A stretch of 32,200 nucleotides of DNA from Deltaproteobacteria bacterium (GCA_023954745.1 JAGSHC010000049.1:1-32200), one strand, 5' to 3'. Counted from the stretch's first letter, positions 7,199 to 15,447 are shown. The notes: generated by a model not told the origin, from the sequence alone. Numbers and translations are program-made.

Positions 7199-8293
7199 AT
7201 GCCTTCTCGCTCCATGCTCTTCCTCCTGATGCTGTCCCTGGCGCTGCTCCCTGGCTGCCCCACGACTGACGACGACGACTCCGCGGCCAACGACGACGAC
7301 GCCACCTCGGATGACGACGACGCGACGAGCGACGACGACGACGCGACGGGCGACGACGACGACGCGACGGGCGACGACGACGACGCGACCGGCGACGACG
7401 ACGACTCCGCGGGCGACGACGACGACTCCGCGGGCGACGACGACGACTCCGCCCCCGTGGACGGTGATGGGGATGGCTCCCCCGAAGGCGAAGACTGCGA
7501 CGACAACGACGCCACCAGCTACCCCGGCGCCATCGAGGAGTGCGGCTCGGGAGTGGACGAGGACTGCGATCCCTCCACCAACTGCGACGACACGTGCCTC
7601 CCCCGTTTCGACTTCGCCACCAGCTGCAACCTGCCGGCTCCTGCGCTGAGCCCCGTCGTGCACTGGGACTACGAGTCGGAGACCGCCGGCGTCATCTCGG
7701 ACTCGGGGACCAGCTCCACCAGCGGTACCTGGACGGGCACGCCGGCCCACACCCCCGGCTTCTGGGGCAACGGCGCCACCTTCGACGGGACCAACTGGAT
7801 CCTCGCCGGCGCCGCGCTGACCCTTCCCACCGACACCTTCACCTTCGTGACGTGGGTCAAGGCGGACATCGTCTCGGACAACAACTCGGAACTGCACTTC
7901 CTCATGAGCAGCGGCAATGGGAGCCCTGGCTACACCGGCGCGGGGATCTTCCTCACGGACGGAGAGGACACCCGGGGCCTCCTGGAGGCCCAGAACTCCG
8001 CTTGGGAGTCCCTCCCCACCGGTCCCACGATCTGTGATTCGAAGTGGACCCAGGTCGCCCTCGTCTTCGACCAGGGCACCGCGAACATCTACGTCGACGG
8101 CGCCGTGGCTACCTCCACGACTCCGTTCACCGACGTGGTGTGGGGTGCGCGGCCCTTCGGTGTGGCCAACGACCCGAACAACCTGGGCCGCTTCTTCGTC
8201 GGGGAGATGGACGAGAGCAAGGTCTATGGCTCCGCGCTGAGCGCCAACGACGTGGACACGATGCGCGCCTGGGAGCTCTGCAACCGCCCCTGA
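7199..8293 (+). CDS. Poly-Asp lipoprotein with MopE repeat and LamG-like domain
   Basis: 364 residues. The signal peptide ends in ALLPGC (Cys20 lipidated). An Asp-rich linker (about 24-85) mixes DDDDATS, DDDDATG and DDDDSAG heptads. It is followed by one MopE-type metal-binding repeat (about 87-125; DGDGDGSPEGEDCDDND, then EECGSGVDEDCD). From about 145 to the end is a concanavalin A/LamG-like jelly roll, with the typical TFTFVTWVKAD strand, WTQVALVFDQGTANIYVDGAV and GEMDESKVYGSALS blocks. Such domains bind glycans or proteins, so an exposed ligand-binding lipoprotein is likely; the ligand is unknown. A perfect hairpin at 8310-8345 follows the stop. Confidence 0.87.
   Translation: MPSRSMLFLLMLSLALLPGCPTTDDDDSAANDDDATSDDDDATSDDDDATGDDDDATGDDDDATGDDDDSAGDDDDSAGDDDDSAPVDGDGDGSPEGEDCDDNDATSYPGAIEECGSGVDEDCDPSTNCDDTCLPRFDFATSCNLPAPALSPVVHWDYESETAGVISDSGTSSTSGTWTGTPAHTPGFWGNGATFDGTNWILAGAALTLPTDTFTFVTWVKADIVSDNNSELHFLMSSGNGSPGYTGAGIFLTDGEDTRGLLEAQNSAWESLPTGPTICDSKWTQVALVFDQGTANIYVDGAVATSTTPFTDVVWGARPFGVANDPNNLGRFFVGEMDESKVYGSALSANDVDTMRAWELCNRP
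7268..7453 (+). repeat. 21-base Asp-linker repeat array 3
   Basis: About nine in-frame 21-base units encode DDDD(S/A)(A/T)(G/S/N) heptads. Bases 7329-7389 match array 2 (908-1075) without a mismatch. The last three units carry TCC GCG and read DDDDSAG. Confidence 0.9.
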
Positions 8294-8309
8294 GGGCTGT
8301 GCGTGGTCC

Positions 8310-8345
8310 GGGGGGCTCTTGCCACAACACGTGGAAGAGCCCCCC
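8310..8345 (+). terminator. Strong perfect hairpin after the LamG lipoprotein gene
   Basis: GGGGGGCTCTT (8310-8320) pairs perfectly with AAGAGCCCCCC (8335-8345). A further CCAC/GTGG pairing (8322-8325 with 8331-8334) lies inside, leaving an AACAC loop. It starts 17 bases after the stop codon. No T-tract follows, so it may act as a weak intrinsic terminator or as an mRNA 3' stabiliser. It argues against the upstream TTG (8319) and GTG (8331) as starts of the next gene, since both lie within it. Confidence 0.6.
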
Positions 8346-8396
8346 GCTTCACCCCCCTCGCAGCAGCCGCCCCCCGCCGCCGTCTACGATGGCGCC

Positions 8397-9452
8397 GTGC
8401 TCGGCGTCCCTGCCACCGAGGCTCGTCTCCCGGACGACGCCGCGCTGCCCTCTCTGCCCTCGCGCCTCCAGGTGGAGGTGACGAACCGCTGTCACCTGGG
8501 CTGTGAGTCCTGCGCGCGGCACCACTGGGAGCCCGCGGTGAACCCCGTAGGTGACATCGGGCCCGCCACCCTCGACCAGCTCCAGCCGCTCCTCGAGGCC
8601 GCTACCGAGGTGACCCTCGGGGGCTATGGCGACCCCACCGAGGCCCCCGACGCCCTCGTGGAGACCGTGCGCCGCGCCAAGGCCGCTGGGTCCTCGGTGA
8701 GACTCATCACCGGCGGCGCGAAGCTCAATGCCCCGCTGCTCGATCGCCTCGCGGACGCGGGGCTCGACCGCCTCGTGTTGTCCATGGATGGGGCGACCGA
8801 CGCCACGTTGCGCCAGCTTCGCGGAGTCTCGCTGCGCGCCTATCTCGGCTGGATCCGCGCGGCCCGGGCCCTGGCGGACGCCCGAGGGGGTGTCAGGCCC
8901 CTGGTTCAGCTCAACGTGGTGGCCCAGTGGGCCAACATCGCCGAGCTTCCGGCTCTGGTCGATCTCTGCGCGGACGAAGGCGTGGCTGGACTGCACGTGT
9001 TCCACCTCAAGGCCTACACGCCCGACACCTTCGATCGATGCCTGCTCACCGAGCCGGAGAAGGCACGGCCGTACTTCGTCGAGGCCCGCCGCCGCGCCAT
9101 GTGCCGAGGCGTCTTCCTGGCTCTGCCGACCCTCGACCCCTCGGTGCAGGTCTGCACCCAGCCCTTCGAACACCTCTTCGTGCGCCACGACGGCTCGGTG
9201 CGAGGGTGTTGCTCTGGCCTCTTCGAGCCAGCGGTTCACGGCCTCCTCGCGGGAGCGCTGCCGGGGACTCCCGCGGCCGCTCGCATGCCCGACGGCACCC
9301 CTGAGGAGCTCTGGCGCGCACCGATCCTCCAGCAGTACCGCGCCGCCGCCCGCGCGGGGGACGACGTCCGGCTGCCTACCCCGTGCCGCACCTGCGCGTT
9401 CCGGCTGCCCACCCTGGCCGCTCACCGCCGCCCACTCCGGGTGGTCTCGTGA
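8397..9452 (+). CDS. Radical SAM enzyme with SPASM-like C-terminal cysteines
   Basis: 351 residues from the GTG at 8397. Possible earlier starts (TTG 8319, GTG 8331) fall inside the terminator-like hairpin, and the region between them is a low-complexity Pro-rich stretch. The [4Fe-4S]/SAM motif is VTNRCHLGCESC, with Cys32, Cys36 and Cys39. LGGYGDPTEAP matches the GGE-like SAM-binding strand, and a TIM-barrel series follows (RLITGG, RLVLSMDGAT). C-terminal cysteines 253, 271/272, 330 and 333 (VCTQPFEHLFVRHDGSVRGCC, PCRTC) resemble a SPASM or twitch cluster. Such enzymes modify peptides, sugars or small molecules by radical chemistry; the substrate is not evident. Its stop overlaps the ABC permease start by 4 bases, placing it at the head of a polysaccharide export operon. 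Confidence 0.83.
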   Translation: MLGVPATEARLPDDAALPSLPSRLQVEVTNRCHLGCESCARHHWEPAVNPVGDIGPATLDQLQPLLEAATEVTLGGYGDPTEAPDALVETVRRAKAAGSSVRLITGGAKLNAPLLDRLADAGLDRLVLSMDGATDATLRQLRGVSLRAYLGWIRAARALADARGGVRPLVQLNVVAQWANIAELPALVDLCADEGVAGLHVFHLKAYTPDTFDRCLLTEPEKARPYFVEARRRAMCRGVFLALPTLDPSVQVCTQPFEHLFVRHDGSVRGCCSGLFEPAVHGLLAGALPGTPAAARMPDGTPEELWRAPILQQYRAAARAGDDVRLPTPCRTCAFRLPTLAAHRRPLRVVS

Positions 9453-10276
9453 GCGCGGTCGCTACTCCGCTCCCAGATGCTCCTGCGGCGCCGGCTGGCT
9501 GGCGCCGGCCCATGCGTCTGCTGTCCCACCTGGTCTGGTGGGACATGGTCTCGCTGTACTTCGGCAGCTGGGCGGGGTTGCTCTGGAACTTCGTCCTTCC
9601 GGCCGTCGTGATCCTCGCGTACCTGGCGATCTTCGAGCTGACACCCGGCTTTCGCTTCGGCGGGGGCCGCGAGGTCGTGGGCGGGTTCGGCATCAACCTC
9701 GTCGCCGGCTTGATCCCGTGGATGCTCTTTCAGGAGGGCGTCTCCCGGGCTTCGTCGGCTTTCATCGACAATCGGCACGTGCTCTCGCAGATCCCACTGC
9801 CCGCTCCGCTCTTCCCCCTCGCCAACGTCGGCTCCGCCCTTGTCCGGCACGTCGTGGCTCTGGGCCTCTTCGCCGCGATTCTCATCTGGTCGGGCCTGAC
9901 GCCCACCAAGCTCTGGCTGATGGTTCCTGTCCTCGCGGTCCCTCTGCTCCTGCTCACCGCGGGATGTGCCCTCGTGTTCGCTTGCCTCACGGTCCTCAGC
10001 CGCGATGTGGCTCCCACCGTGGGCGTCGCGATGCTGCCGCTCTTCTTCGGCACCCCGATCATCTACCCCACCTACATGGTCCCCGAGACGCTTCGGATGC
10101 TCATGGACCTGAACCCGCTGTCGGGAGTGGTGGTGGCCTACCGGGACGTGCTGATCACCGGCCGCATGCCCATGCCTGGCCCGGTGCTCTACTCCTTCGG
10201 AGTGGGCGCGCTGCTGGTTCTCCTCGGGGTGGTCCTGGTGCGCCGCATTGGCCCCGAGCTGGCGGAGCGGCTGTAG
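9449..10276 (+). CDS. wzm: ABC-2 type polysaccharide export permease (Wzm/TagG type)
   Basis: 275 residues from the GTG at 9449, which overlaps the preceding stop (GTGA). Six membrane segments can be placed at about 45-63, 82-98, 125-148, 158-182, 190-205 and 248-266. The motifs SRDVAP (184-189), TPIIYP (202-207) and LNPLSGVVVAYRDVL (221-235) are typical of O-antigen and teichoic-acid exporters. It should form the inner-membrane channel for an undecaprenol-linked glycan together with the ATPase encoded directly downstream. The symbol reflects family resemblance; the actual glycan is unknown. Confidence 0.88.
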   Translation: MSAVATPLPDAPAAPAGWRRPMRLLSHLVWWDMVSLYFGSWAGLLWNFVLPAVVILAYLAIFELTPGFRFGGGREVVGGFGINLVAGLIPWMLFQEGVSRASSAFIDNRHVLSQIPLPAPLFPLANVGSALVRHVVALGLFAAILIWSGLTPTKLWLMVPVLAVPLLLLTAGCALVFACLTVLSRDVAPTVGVAMLPLFFGTPIIYPTYMVPETLRMLMDLNPLSGVVVAYRDVLITGRMPMPGPVLYSFGVGALLVLLGVVLVRRIGPELAERL

Positions 10277-11506
10277 GTGTCGGCCGTCGTCGTACGCAAC
10301 GTCAGCAAGCGGTTTGCGGTCCGCCGGGACCCGCATGGCGGGGTGCGCAAGCGGGGCTTCTTCTCGAGCCCGCCGGTCGAGGACTTCTGGGCATTGCGGG
10401 ACATCGACTTCACCGTGCCTCCCGGAGGTGCCCTGGGCATCGTCGGCGCCAACGGCTCCGGCAAGTCCACGCTGCTTCAGATCGTCGCCGGAGTCCTCGC
10501 TCCGACGACCGGCCGCGTGGAAGCGACGGGGCGCGTCATCAGCATCCTCAACCCCACGGCGGGCTTTCACCCCGATCTGTCAGGCCGCGCCAACGTGCGC
10601 ATGCTCGGCTCCCTCTTTGGCCTCGACAGCAAGACCATCGAGGGCCGCATGGACGCGATCATCTCCTTCTCGGGCCTCGACGACTACATCGACCAGGCCC
10701 TGCGCACCTATTCGGCGGGGATGATGATTCGCCTCGGCTTCGCGACCGCCTCGCACCTCTCGCCGGACGTCCTCGTCGTCGATGAGGTGCTCAGCGCGGG
10801 AGACCTTGCTTTCCAACGGCGCTCTGTCGGCATGGCGCGCCAGCTCCGTGAGCAGGGCTGCACCGTGCTCGTGTCCACCCACGCATTGGGGGACCTGGCC
10901 ACTCTGTGCGACCGACTCATGCTGCTCGAGCAGGGCGCGGTGCAGGCTGAGGGCTCTGCCGACGAGGTGGTCGCCGCGTACATGCAGCGCATCGACGCCG
11001 CCGGCGGCAAGATCGCGGCGGGCCACCCGATGATTGGCTCCGCGCGACCCACGAGCCCCACAAAGGACGTCGAGCTCACCTCCATCGTCGTCAACGGCCA
11101 GGCCAGTCCCGACCACATCACGGTGCACACCGGAGAGCCGCTCCACGTGGAACTTCACTACGAGGCCCGCCAACCCGTCGACGACGCTGTGTTCCGCGTG
11201 CAGCTCTTCCGCAACGACGGGCTCTTCGTGCACGGGCAGAACACCGTGCGCGCGGGCTTGGACCTGGGCGTCCTCCAGGGGAGCGGTGTGGTCCGATTGG
11301 ACTACCCAGCCTTCGGGCTCCTGGGCGGCGACTACTACCTCAGCGTGGGCGTCTGGCCCGACGAATACCGCAGCTACACCACCGGCGAGGCCTACGATCA
11401 CCGACCGTCCGTGGGCATCGTGCACATGGTCGACCAGCGCTCCGACGGAGCCGGGGTCGCCGGCTTTCCTGCCCGCTGGGCCCACGACACTGGAGCCAAC
11501 GCTTGA
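10277..11506 (+). CDS. wzt: ABC polysaccharide exporter ATPase with Wzt-type C-terminal domain
   Basis: 409 residues. The GTG start directly abuts the permease stop. The nucleotide-binding domain (about 1-245) has Walker A GANGSGKST (57-65, Lys63), the signature YSAGM (145-149), Walker B VLVVDE with Asp169 and Glu170, and switch His202 in STHAL. The FAVRRDPHGGVRKRGFF insertion near the N-terminus resembles that of polysaccharide export ATPases. A C-terminal beta-sandwich (about 265-400, HVELHYEARQPVDDAVFRVQ) corresponds to the Wzt carbohydrate-binding domain. In Wzt proteins such a domain recognises the modified non-reducing end of a finished chain before export. This suggests a chain-termination step in this pathway. 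The stop overlaps the next gene (TTGA). Confidence 0.9.
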   Translation: MSAVVVRNVSKRFAVRRDPHGGVRKRGFFSSPPVEDFWALRDIDFTVPPGGALGIVGANGSGKSTLLQIVAGVLAPTTGRVEATGRVISILNPTAGFHPDLSGRANVRMLGSLFGLDSKTIEGRMDAIISFSGLDDYIDQALRTYSAGMMIRLGFATASHLSPDVLVVDEVLSAGDLAFQRRSVGMARQLREQGCTVLVSTHALGDLATLCDRLMLLEQGAVQAEGSADEVVAAYMQRIDAAGGKIAAGHPMIGSARPTSPTKDVELTSIVVNGQASPDHITVHTGEPLHVELHYEARQPVDDAVFRVQLFRNDGLFVHGQNTVRAGLDLGVLQGSGVVRLDYPAFGLLGGDYYLSVGVWPDEYRSYTTGEAYDHRPSVGIVHMVDQRSDGAGVAGFPARWAHDTGANA

Positions 11507-13728
11507 CTCGTCGCCGTATTGCCGTCGTCAGCTCGTGCTGTCCGCCCCTCCCTGGGTACCCCGTGACCGGGGGAGGGCTGCGTACCGAGCAGCTCATCGC
11601 CACGTTGCGCACCGCGAAGCACTCGGTGATTCCCGTCATCGAGGCGGCGGCGGTGCCGAGCGAGGCAGCCGGGGACTGGCGCACCTTTGGAGAGGGCGAG
11701 CTCGCCGCGGTGCTGCGAGACATCAAGCCACAGATCATCGTGCTCGAGCAGTGGGCGCTGGCTTCGCGGCTCGGAGATCCTGCCGACGGCGGCGCGCCCG
11801 ACGTCCCCCTCGTCATCGACCTGCACGGCTCGCTCTTGCTCGAGAACGTCTATCGGCGCGGCACCACCGACCTGACGCTGGACGGCAAGACGAAGCTGGA
11901 GGCATTGCGACGCGCGGACCTTCTCGTGACGCCGGCGCCGGCGCAGATTCATCACTTCGCTTCCTGGGCGACCCTCGCGGGCTTCGATGCTCGGGAGCTG
12001 CCGCTGGCGTTGCTTCCTCTCGCGACCACGCGGGTCGCCAAGGCGCGTTCGTCGAAGAAGCCGGCCTTGAAGATGGTCTACGGCGGTGCGCGCTGGCCGT
12101 GGATCGACTCGCTGCTCTGGTTGGAGACGGCGGCAGGCGTCGCCCAGTCCCACAAGGGCGCTCGCCTCGACGTCTTCACCTACGATCCACCGCGGCATGG
12201 ACTGCCATTCGAAGAGGATCTGGGGACGTGGCCCGACGTGGACGCGGCCCTGAAAGGTCGGACGCGGAAGGGAGTCAAGCTGCACGGGAAGACCGAGCAC
12301 GCGGACTTCGTGGACTTCCTCGAGTCCGAGGCCACGGTCGCGCTGGACCTGTGGGAGCCAAATCCAGAGCGCATGCTGGCGTCCACGACGCGGACGGTGG
12401 AGTTCCTCGCCGCGGGCTTGCCGGTGATCACCACGCGGGGCGCCTCCTGGTCTGAAGAGCTCGTCCAGGCGGGGGCCGGCTGGACGGTGGCGTCGGGTGA
12501 CCACGCGGAACTGACGGCCCTCCTCGAGGACCTCGTCGCGCACCCCGAGCGCATCGCCGAGGCCTCGCGGGCGGCACTCGCGCTTGCGTCGTCCAGAGCG
12601 GACCTCGCGTCGTCCGGTGCAGCGCTGCTCGCGTTCGCTGACACCCCCTCTCGCCCCCCGCGAGCGCCGCGCTCGGTGGTGGAGGCCATCGTGCATGTGC
12701 GCCAGACCCACCTCGACGAGACGCTTCGTTCCCTCGAGGGGGCCCATCGGGACGAGCACGCAACCATCGTCGCGTCGCACAAGGCGGAGACTGCGGAGCT
12801 GCGGGACCGCCACGGTGAAGAGGTCGAGCAGCTGCGGGCCGCTCATCAGGCGGAGGTTGCCGAGCTCCGTGCGGACGCGGACGCGCGCATGGAGAAGGCC
12901 ACGAAGCGTCACGACGAGCAGAGCGAGACGCTGCTGGCCCACCAGCAGGAGGTCTTGGAGCGGGCGGACGCTCAGCATCGCGAGGTCGCGGCGCGGCAAG
13001 AGGCGTTGATGGAGGAGGCGACCGCATCCCACCGGAGCGAGGTGACGCGCATCGGCGCGGAGCGGCGGGCCGAGATGGAGGAGGTCCGTGAGCGTCACCA
13101 GGAGGAGCTCCGAGCGCTTCGATCCAGCGCGCAGGAAGAGGTCGCTGCGCTGCAGGACAGGCTCGATGCTGCGCTGGCCGAGGCGTCATCGTTGGCGGAG
13201 GCCACGCGCCTGCGGACCGAGGAGCTCGCCCTGAAACAGAAGCTCGAGCTGGAGGAGCTGCGACTGCGCCTCGAGGGACTCGTGGCCGAGCGCCAGTCCG
13301 AGTTGGACGGCGTGAGAGAGACCCTCGCCGAGCGCGACCAGGCCCTGCGGGTGATGACGGAGGCCCGCGACGAGCTGAAGGGCCGCTGGACCTCGGACCG
13401 AGCCCAGGACAAGGAGGCGCGCACGAAGCTCGAGGTGGAACTGCGCGCGGAGATGACCGCGCGAGAGCAGCAACAGCGGACCCAGGCAGCGGCGGAGCTG
13501 GAGGCCCTGCGGGCCGAACTCACCGGTCAGCTCGAGGCCATGGGGGCCCGCAAGGTCGTGCGTCTGGCGGACAGCGTGCAGGGCGCCCTGCGCGGGGAGG
13601 GAGAAGGCCCCAGGGTTCCTGGAGCGGGGGTGGCGGCGCGGATCCTTGGGGAGACGGGGCGCATCGTTCCTGCGGCTCGCCTGGCGAAGCTGTGGACGGA
13701 GCATGCCCTGGACCGGGAGCACGACTAG
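11503..13728 (+). CDS. GT4-like glycosyltransferase with long C-terminal coiled coil
   Basis: 741 residues from a TTG at 11503 that overlaps the ATPase stop. Residues 1-385 look like a GT-B glycosyltransferase: IAVVSSCCPPLPGYPVTGGGLRTEQLI at the N-terminus, VIDLHGSLLLE near 105-115, and ERMLASTTRTVEFLAAGLPVITTRG before the C-terminal subdomain. Residues about 390-685 are an almost uninterrupted charged heptad coiled coil rich in E, A, R, L and Q, of the form LRDRHGEEVEQLRAAHQAEV. A short basic tail (686-741) follows. In the ABC-dependent O9a system, WbdD uses a coiled coil as a ruler for chain length. The same arrangement next to a Wzt with a C-terminal domain suggests a similar role here, which is inference. 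It could instead simply tether or oligomerise the enzyme. Confidence 0.82.
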   Translation: MTRRRIAVVSSCCPPLPGYPVTGGGLRTEQLIATLRTAKHSVIPVIEAAAVPSEAAGDWRTFGEGELAAVLRDIKPQIIVLEQWALASRLGDPADGGAPDVPLVIDLHGSLLLENVYRRGTTDLTLDGKTKLEALRRADLLVTPAPAQIHHFASWATLAGFDARELPLALLPLATTRVAKARSSKKPALKMVYGGARWPWIDSLLWLETAAGVAQSHKGARLDVFTYDPPRHGLPFEEDLGTWPDVDAALKGRTRKGVKLHGKTEHADFVDFLESEATVALDLWEPNPERMLASTTRTVEFLAAGLPVITTRGASWSEELVQAGAGWTVASGDHAELTALLEDLVAHPERIAEASRAALALASSRADLASSGAALLAFADTPSRPPRAPRSVVEAIVHVRQTHLDETLRSLEGAHRDEHATIVASHKAETAELRDRHGEEVEQLRAAHQAEVAELRADADARMEKATKRHDEQSETLLAHQQEVLERADAQHREVAARQEALMEEATASHRSEVTRIGAERRAEMEEVRERHQEELRALRSSAQEEVAALQDRLDAALAEASSLAEATRLRTEELALKQKLELEELRLRLEGLVAERQSELDGVRETLAERDQALRVMTEARDELKGRWTSDRAQDKEARTKLEVELRAEMTAREQQQRTQAAAELEALRAELTGQLEAMGARKVVRLADSVQGALRGEGEGPRVPGAGVAARILGETGRIVPAARLAKLWTEHALDREHD

Positions 13729-13735
13729 ACGGCGG

Positions 13736-14278
13736 TCAGTCCGGGGGCGGGGTGACGCGTCGGACCCCTCGCTCGGTGGCGAGATGGGTCATGGAGAGGT
13801 CGTGTGGCTCCATGGGCACCTCGGGGAGCAGGAAGCGTTCCAGGCTCACCCCCACGAACGATCGGCCGGGCAGCGTCGCGAGCAGTCGGTCGTAGTAGCC
13901 CTTGCCCCGGCCGAGACGTCCCCCGAGGCCGTCGAAGGCGAGCCCCGGCACCAGCACGATGCCGATCCCCTCGAGGTCAGCCTCTTCCGCGTCGCCGCGG
14001 GGCTGCTCGAACCCGTAGCGATGGCGCTCACGGGGCGCGTCGAAGGGGTGAACGGTGAGAGCGCCCTGCGGAGGCGTCCGCGTGGTGAAGAAGGTGTGCG
14101 GGGGCGTTTCTGCGAGTGCTTCGAGGGCCAGCTCCCCCGGCATCGAGAGGTACACAAGTACGCCGGTGGCTGGCTCATGGGCCCACCACCGGCGTAGCTC
14201 GTTCACTACGAGCGCAGACTCTTCGGGGCTCGCCGGGGCGAGCGCCTTGGCCCACTTGCGGGCGCTGCGCTTGTCCAT
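13736..14278 (-). CDS. ygfA: 5-formyltetrahydrofolate cyclo-ligase
   Basis: 180 residues, the usual length for the family. The enzyme converts 5-formyl-THF to 5,10-methenyl-THF with ATP in the cytoplasm. The diagnostic block VPGLAFDGLGGRLGRGKGYYDRLL (110-133) is intact, as are the N-terminal Lys/Arg-rich helix (KRSARKWAKAL) and YLSMPGELA (43-51). It is the second gene of a minus-strand pair: the upstream lipoprotein stop lies only 2 bases before its ATG. It converges with the glycosyltransferase gene, with 7 bases between the stops. In many bacteria this gene follows zapA and the 6S RNA; neither is seen here. Confidence 0.92.
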   Translation of the reverse strand: MDKRSARKWAKALAPASPEESALVVNELRRWWAHEPATGVLVYLSMPGELALEALAETPPHTFFTTRTPPQGALTVHPFDAPRERHRYGFEQPRGDAEEADLEGIGIVLVPGLAFDGLGGRLGRGKGYYDRLLATLPGRSFVGVSLERFLLPEVPMEPHDLSMTHLATERGVRRVTPPPD

Positions 14279-14280
14279 CT

Positions 14281-15336
14281 CTAGAACGCGGTGCCGTCCG
14301 CCTGGGTGCCCGGCGAGTAGAGCGCCGTGACGCTGCCAGCGACGGTGGAGTGCGCGTCGAAGGTCGTTCCGGTCACCTGAGGGCTGAGCGTGATGCTCTC
14401 GTCCAGGTTCGCGTCGGGCATGCCGTTGGTTCCCTCGCTGCCGTAGGCCAGCTCGGAGATGAGGTCGCCCGCGGGGTTGCGGAACTTCACGATGTCGCCG
14501 GTGGGGTCGAGGTGAAGGAAGAGGGCGGTGCCGGGATCGTTGGCGTTGTCAGCCACCACCACCGTCGCGCCGGTCGGCGTGATGTCCGCGGAGCCGCCTC
14601 CGAAGACGACGATGGACTGTCCGGGCTTCACGGAAGCACCTGCGGCGAACGTGTGGCGCGCGAGGTTGACGTCGAAGTCCCGCTCGAAGACCTGGCAGCC
14701 CTCGAGGTCGAGCTCGACCGCCGTCGTGTTGAGGAACTCGACGAACGCGTCCTCGTTGGCCTCGGCGGCGCCGTCGCCGTTGGCGTCGCCAGCGGTTCCG
14801 TCCACCAGGAGCTCGTGCACGATGATGTCGGTGGTGTTCACGGTCGCGCCGGTGAAGTTCACGGTCAGCGTGTTGCTCGTCGTGCCCTCGTACTCGGCCG
14901 TGATGTCGATGGTGGCGATGTAGGCAGACGTCAGGTTGGGCTCGGCCCAGGCCTCGTCGTCCGTGCCAGCGGTGGTGGTGAAGGTCACCACGAGGCCATC
15001 AGCCTCGGCGGGGTTCGTGGTGCTGGTGTCGGTCCAGTCGGCGGTGAAGGTCAGGGCGATCGTTCCGCGCGTGTCGACGCTCTTGCCGTCGGCGGAGATC
15101 GTCAACGCAGAGACCGTGGGGCCCGCGGAGTCGTCATCGTCGCCGGAGTCGTCGTCGTCGCCGGTGGCGTCGTCGTCATCGCCGGTGGCGTCGTCGTCGT
15201 CGCCGGTGGCGTCGTCGTCGTCGCCGGTGGCGTCGTCGTCGTCCGTGGCGGAGTCGTCATCGTCGTCCGTGGGGCAGCCCGACAGCGGCAGGGCGAGGAG
15301 TCCAAGGGTCAGCATCAGCAAGAAGCGGTCGTTCAC
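14281..15336 (-). CDS. Poly-Asp lipoprotein with Ig-like and lamin-tail domains
   Basis: 351 residues from a GTG at 15336, with GGAG-like sequence upstream. The signal peptide ends ALPLSGC (Cys21). The linker (about 24-71) holds DDDDATG and DDDDSAG heptads. A first beta domain (about 73-165; TVSALTISADGKSV, TSNTLTVNFTGA) resembles Ig-like or CARDB-type surface modules. It is followed by a lamin-tail domain (about 168-330; DIIVHELLVDG, EDAFVEFLNTTAVELDLEGCQV, PGQSIVVFGGG). It belongs with the other lipoproteins here as an exposed modular protein. It shares a transcription unit with the folate enzyme downstream, with no evident functional link. Confidence 0.85.
   Translation of the reverse strand: MNDRFLLMLTLGLLALPLSGCPTDDDDDSATDDDDATGDDDDATGDDDDATGDDDDATGDDDDSGDDDDSAGPTVSALTISADGKSVDTRGTIALTFTADWTDTSTTNPAEADGLVVTFTTTAGTDDEAWAEPNLTSAYIATIDITAEYEGTTSNTLTVNFTGATVNTTDIIVHELLVDGTAGDANGDGAAEANEDAFVEFLNTTAVELDLEGCQVFERDFDVNLARHTFAAGASVKPGQSIVVFGGGSADITPTGATVVVADNANDPGTALFLHLDPTGDIVKFRNPAGDLISELAYGSEGTNGMPDANLDESITLSPQVTGTTFDAHSTVAGSVTALYSPGTQADGTAF
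15124..15267 (-). repeat. 21-base Asp-linker repeat array 4 (inverted orientation)
   Basis: The same DDDDATG/DDDDSAG coding unit as arrays 1-3 but on the minus strand, with GCC ACC GGC as the favoured spacer codons and some GAT codons. Relative to arrays 1-3 it is an inverted repeat, at distances of about 8-15 kb. Confidence 0.88.
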
Positions 15337-15447
15337 AGCAGCTCTCCACGTTCCTCATCGGGGGAGGAACAGTTCTTTGGGCAGCGCGCACCCTGTCACG
15401 GGCAAACGCCCCCAGTCAACGCGTTCCCGAGGGTGCTGTTTTTGTTT

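Noticed and set aside
9383-9448. Earlier start for the ABC permease
   Set aside because: It lies inside the radical SAM gene and reads as Pro-rich non-conserved sequence; the GTG at 9449 gives the usual 4-base overlap.
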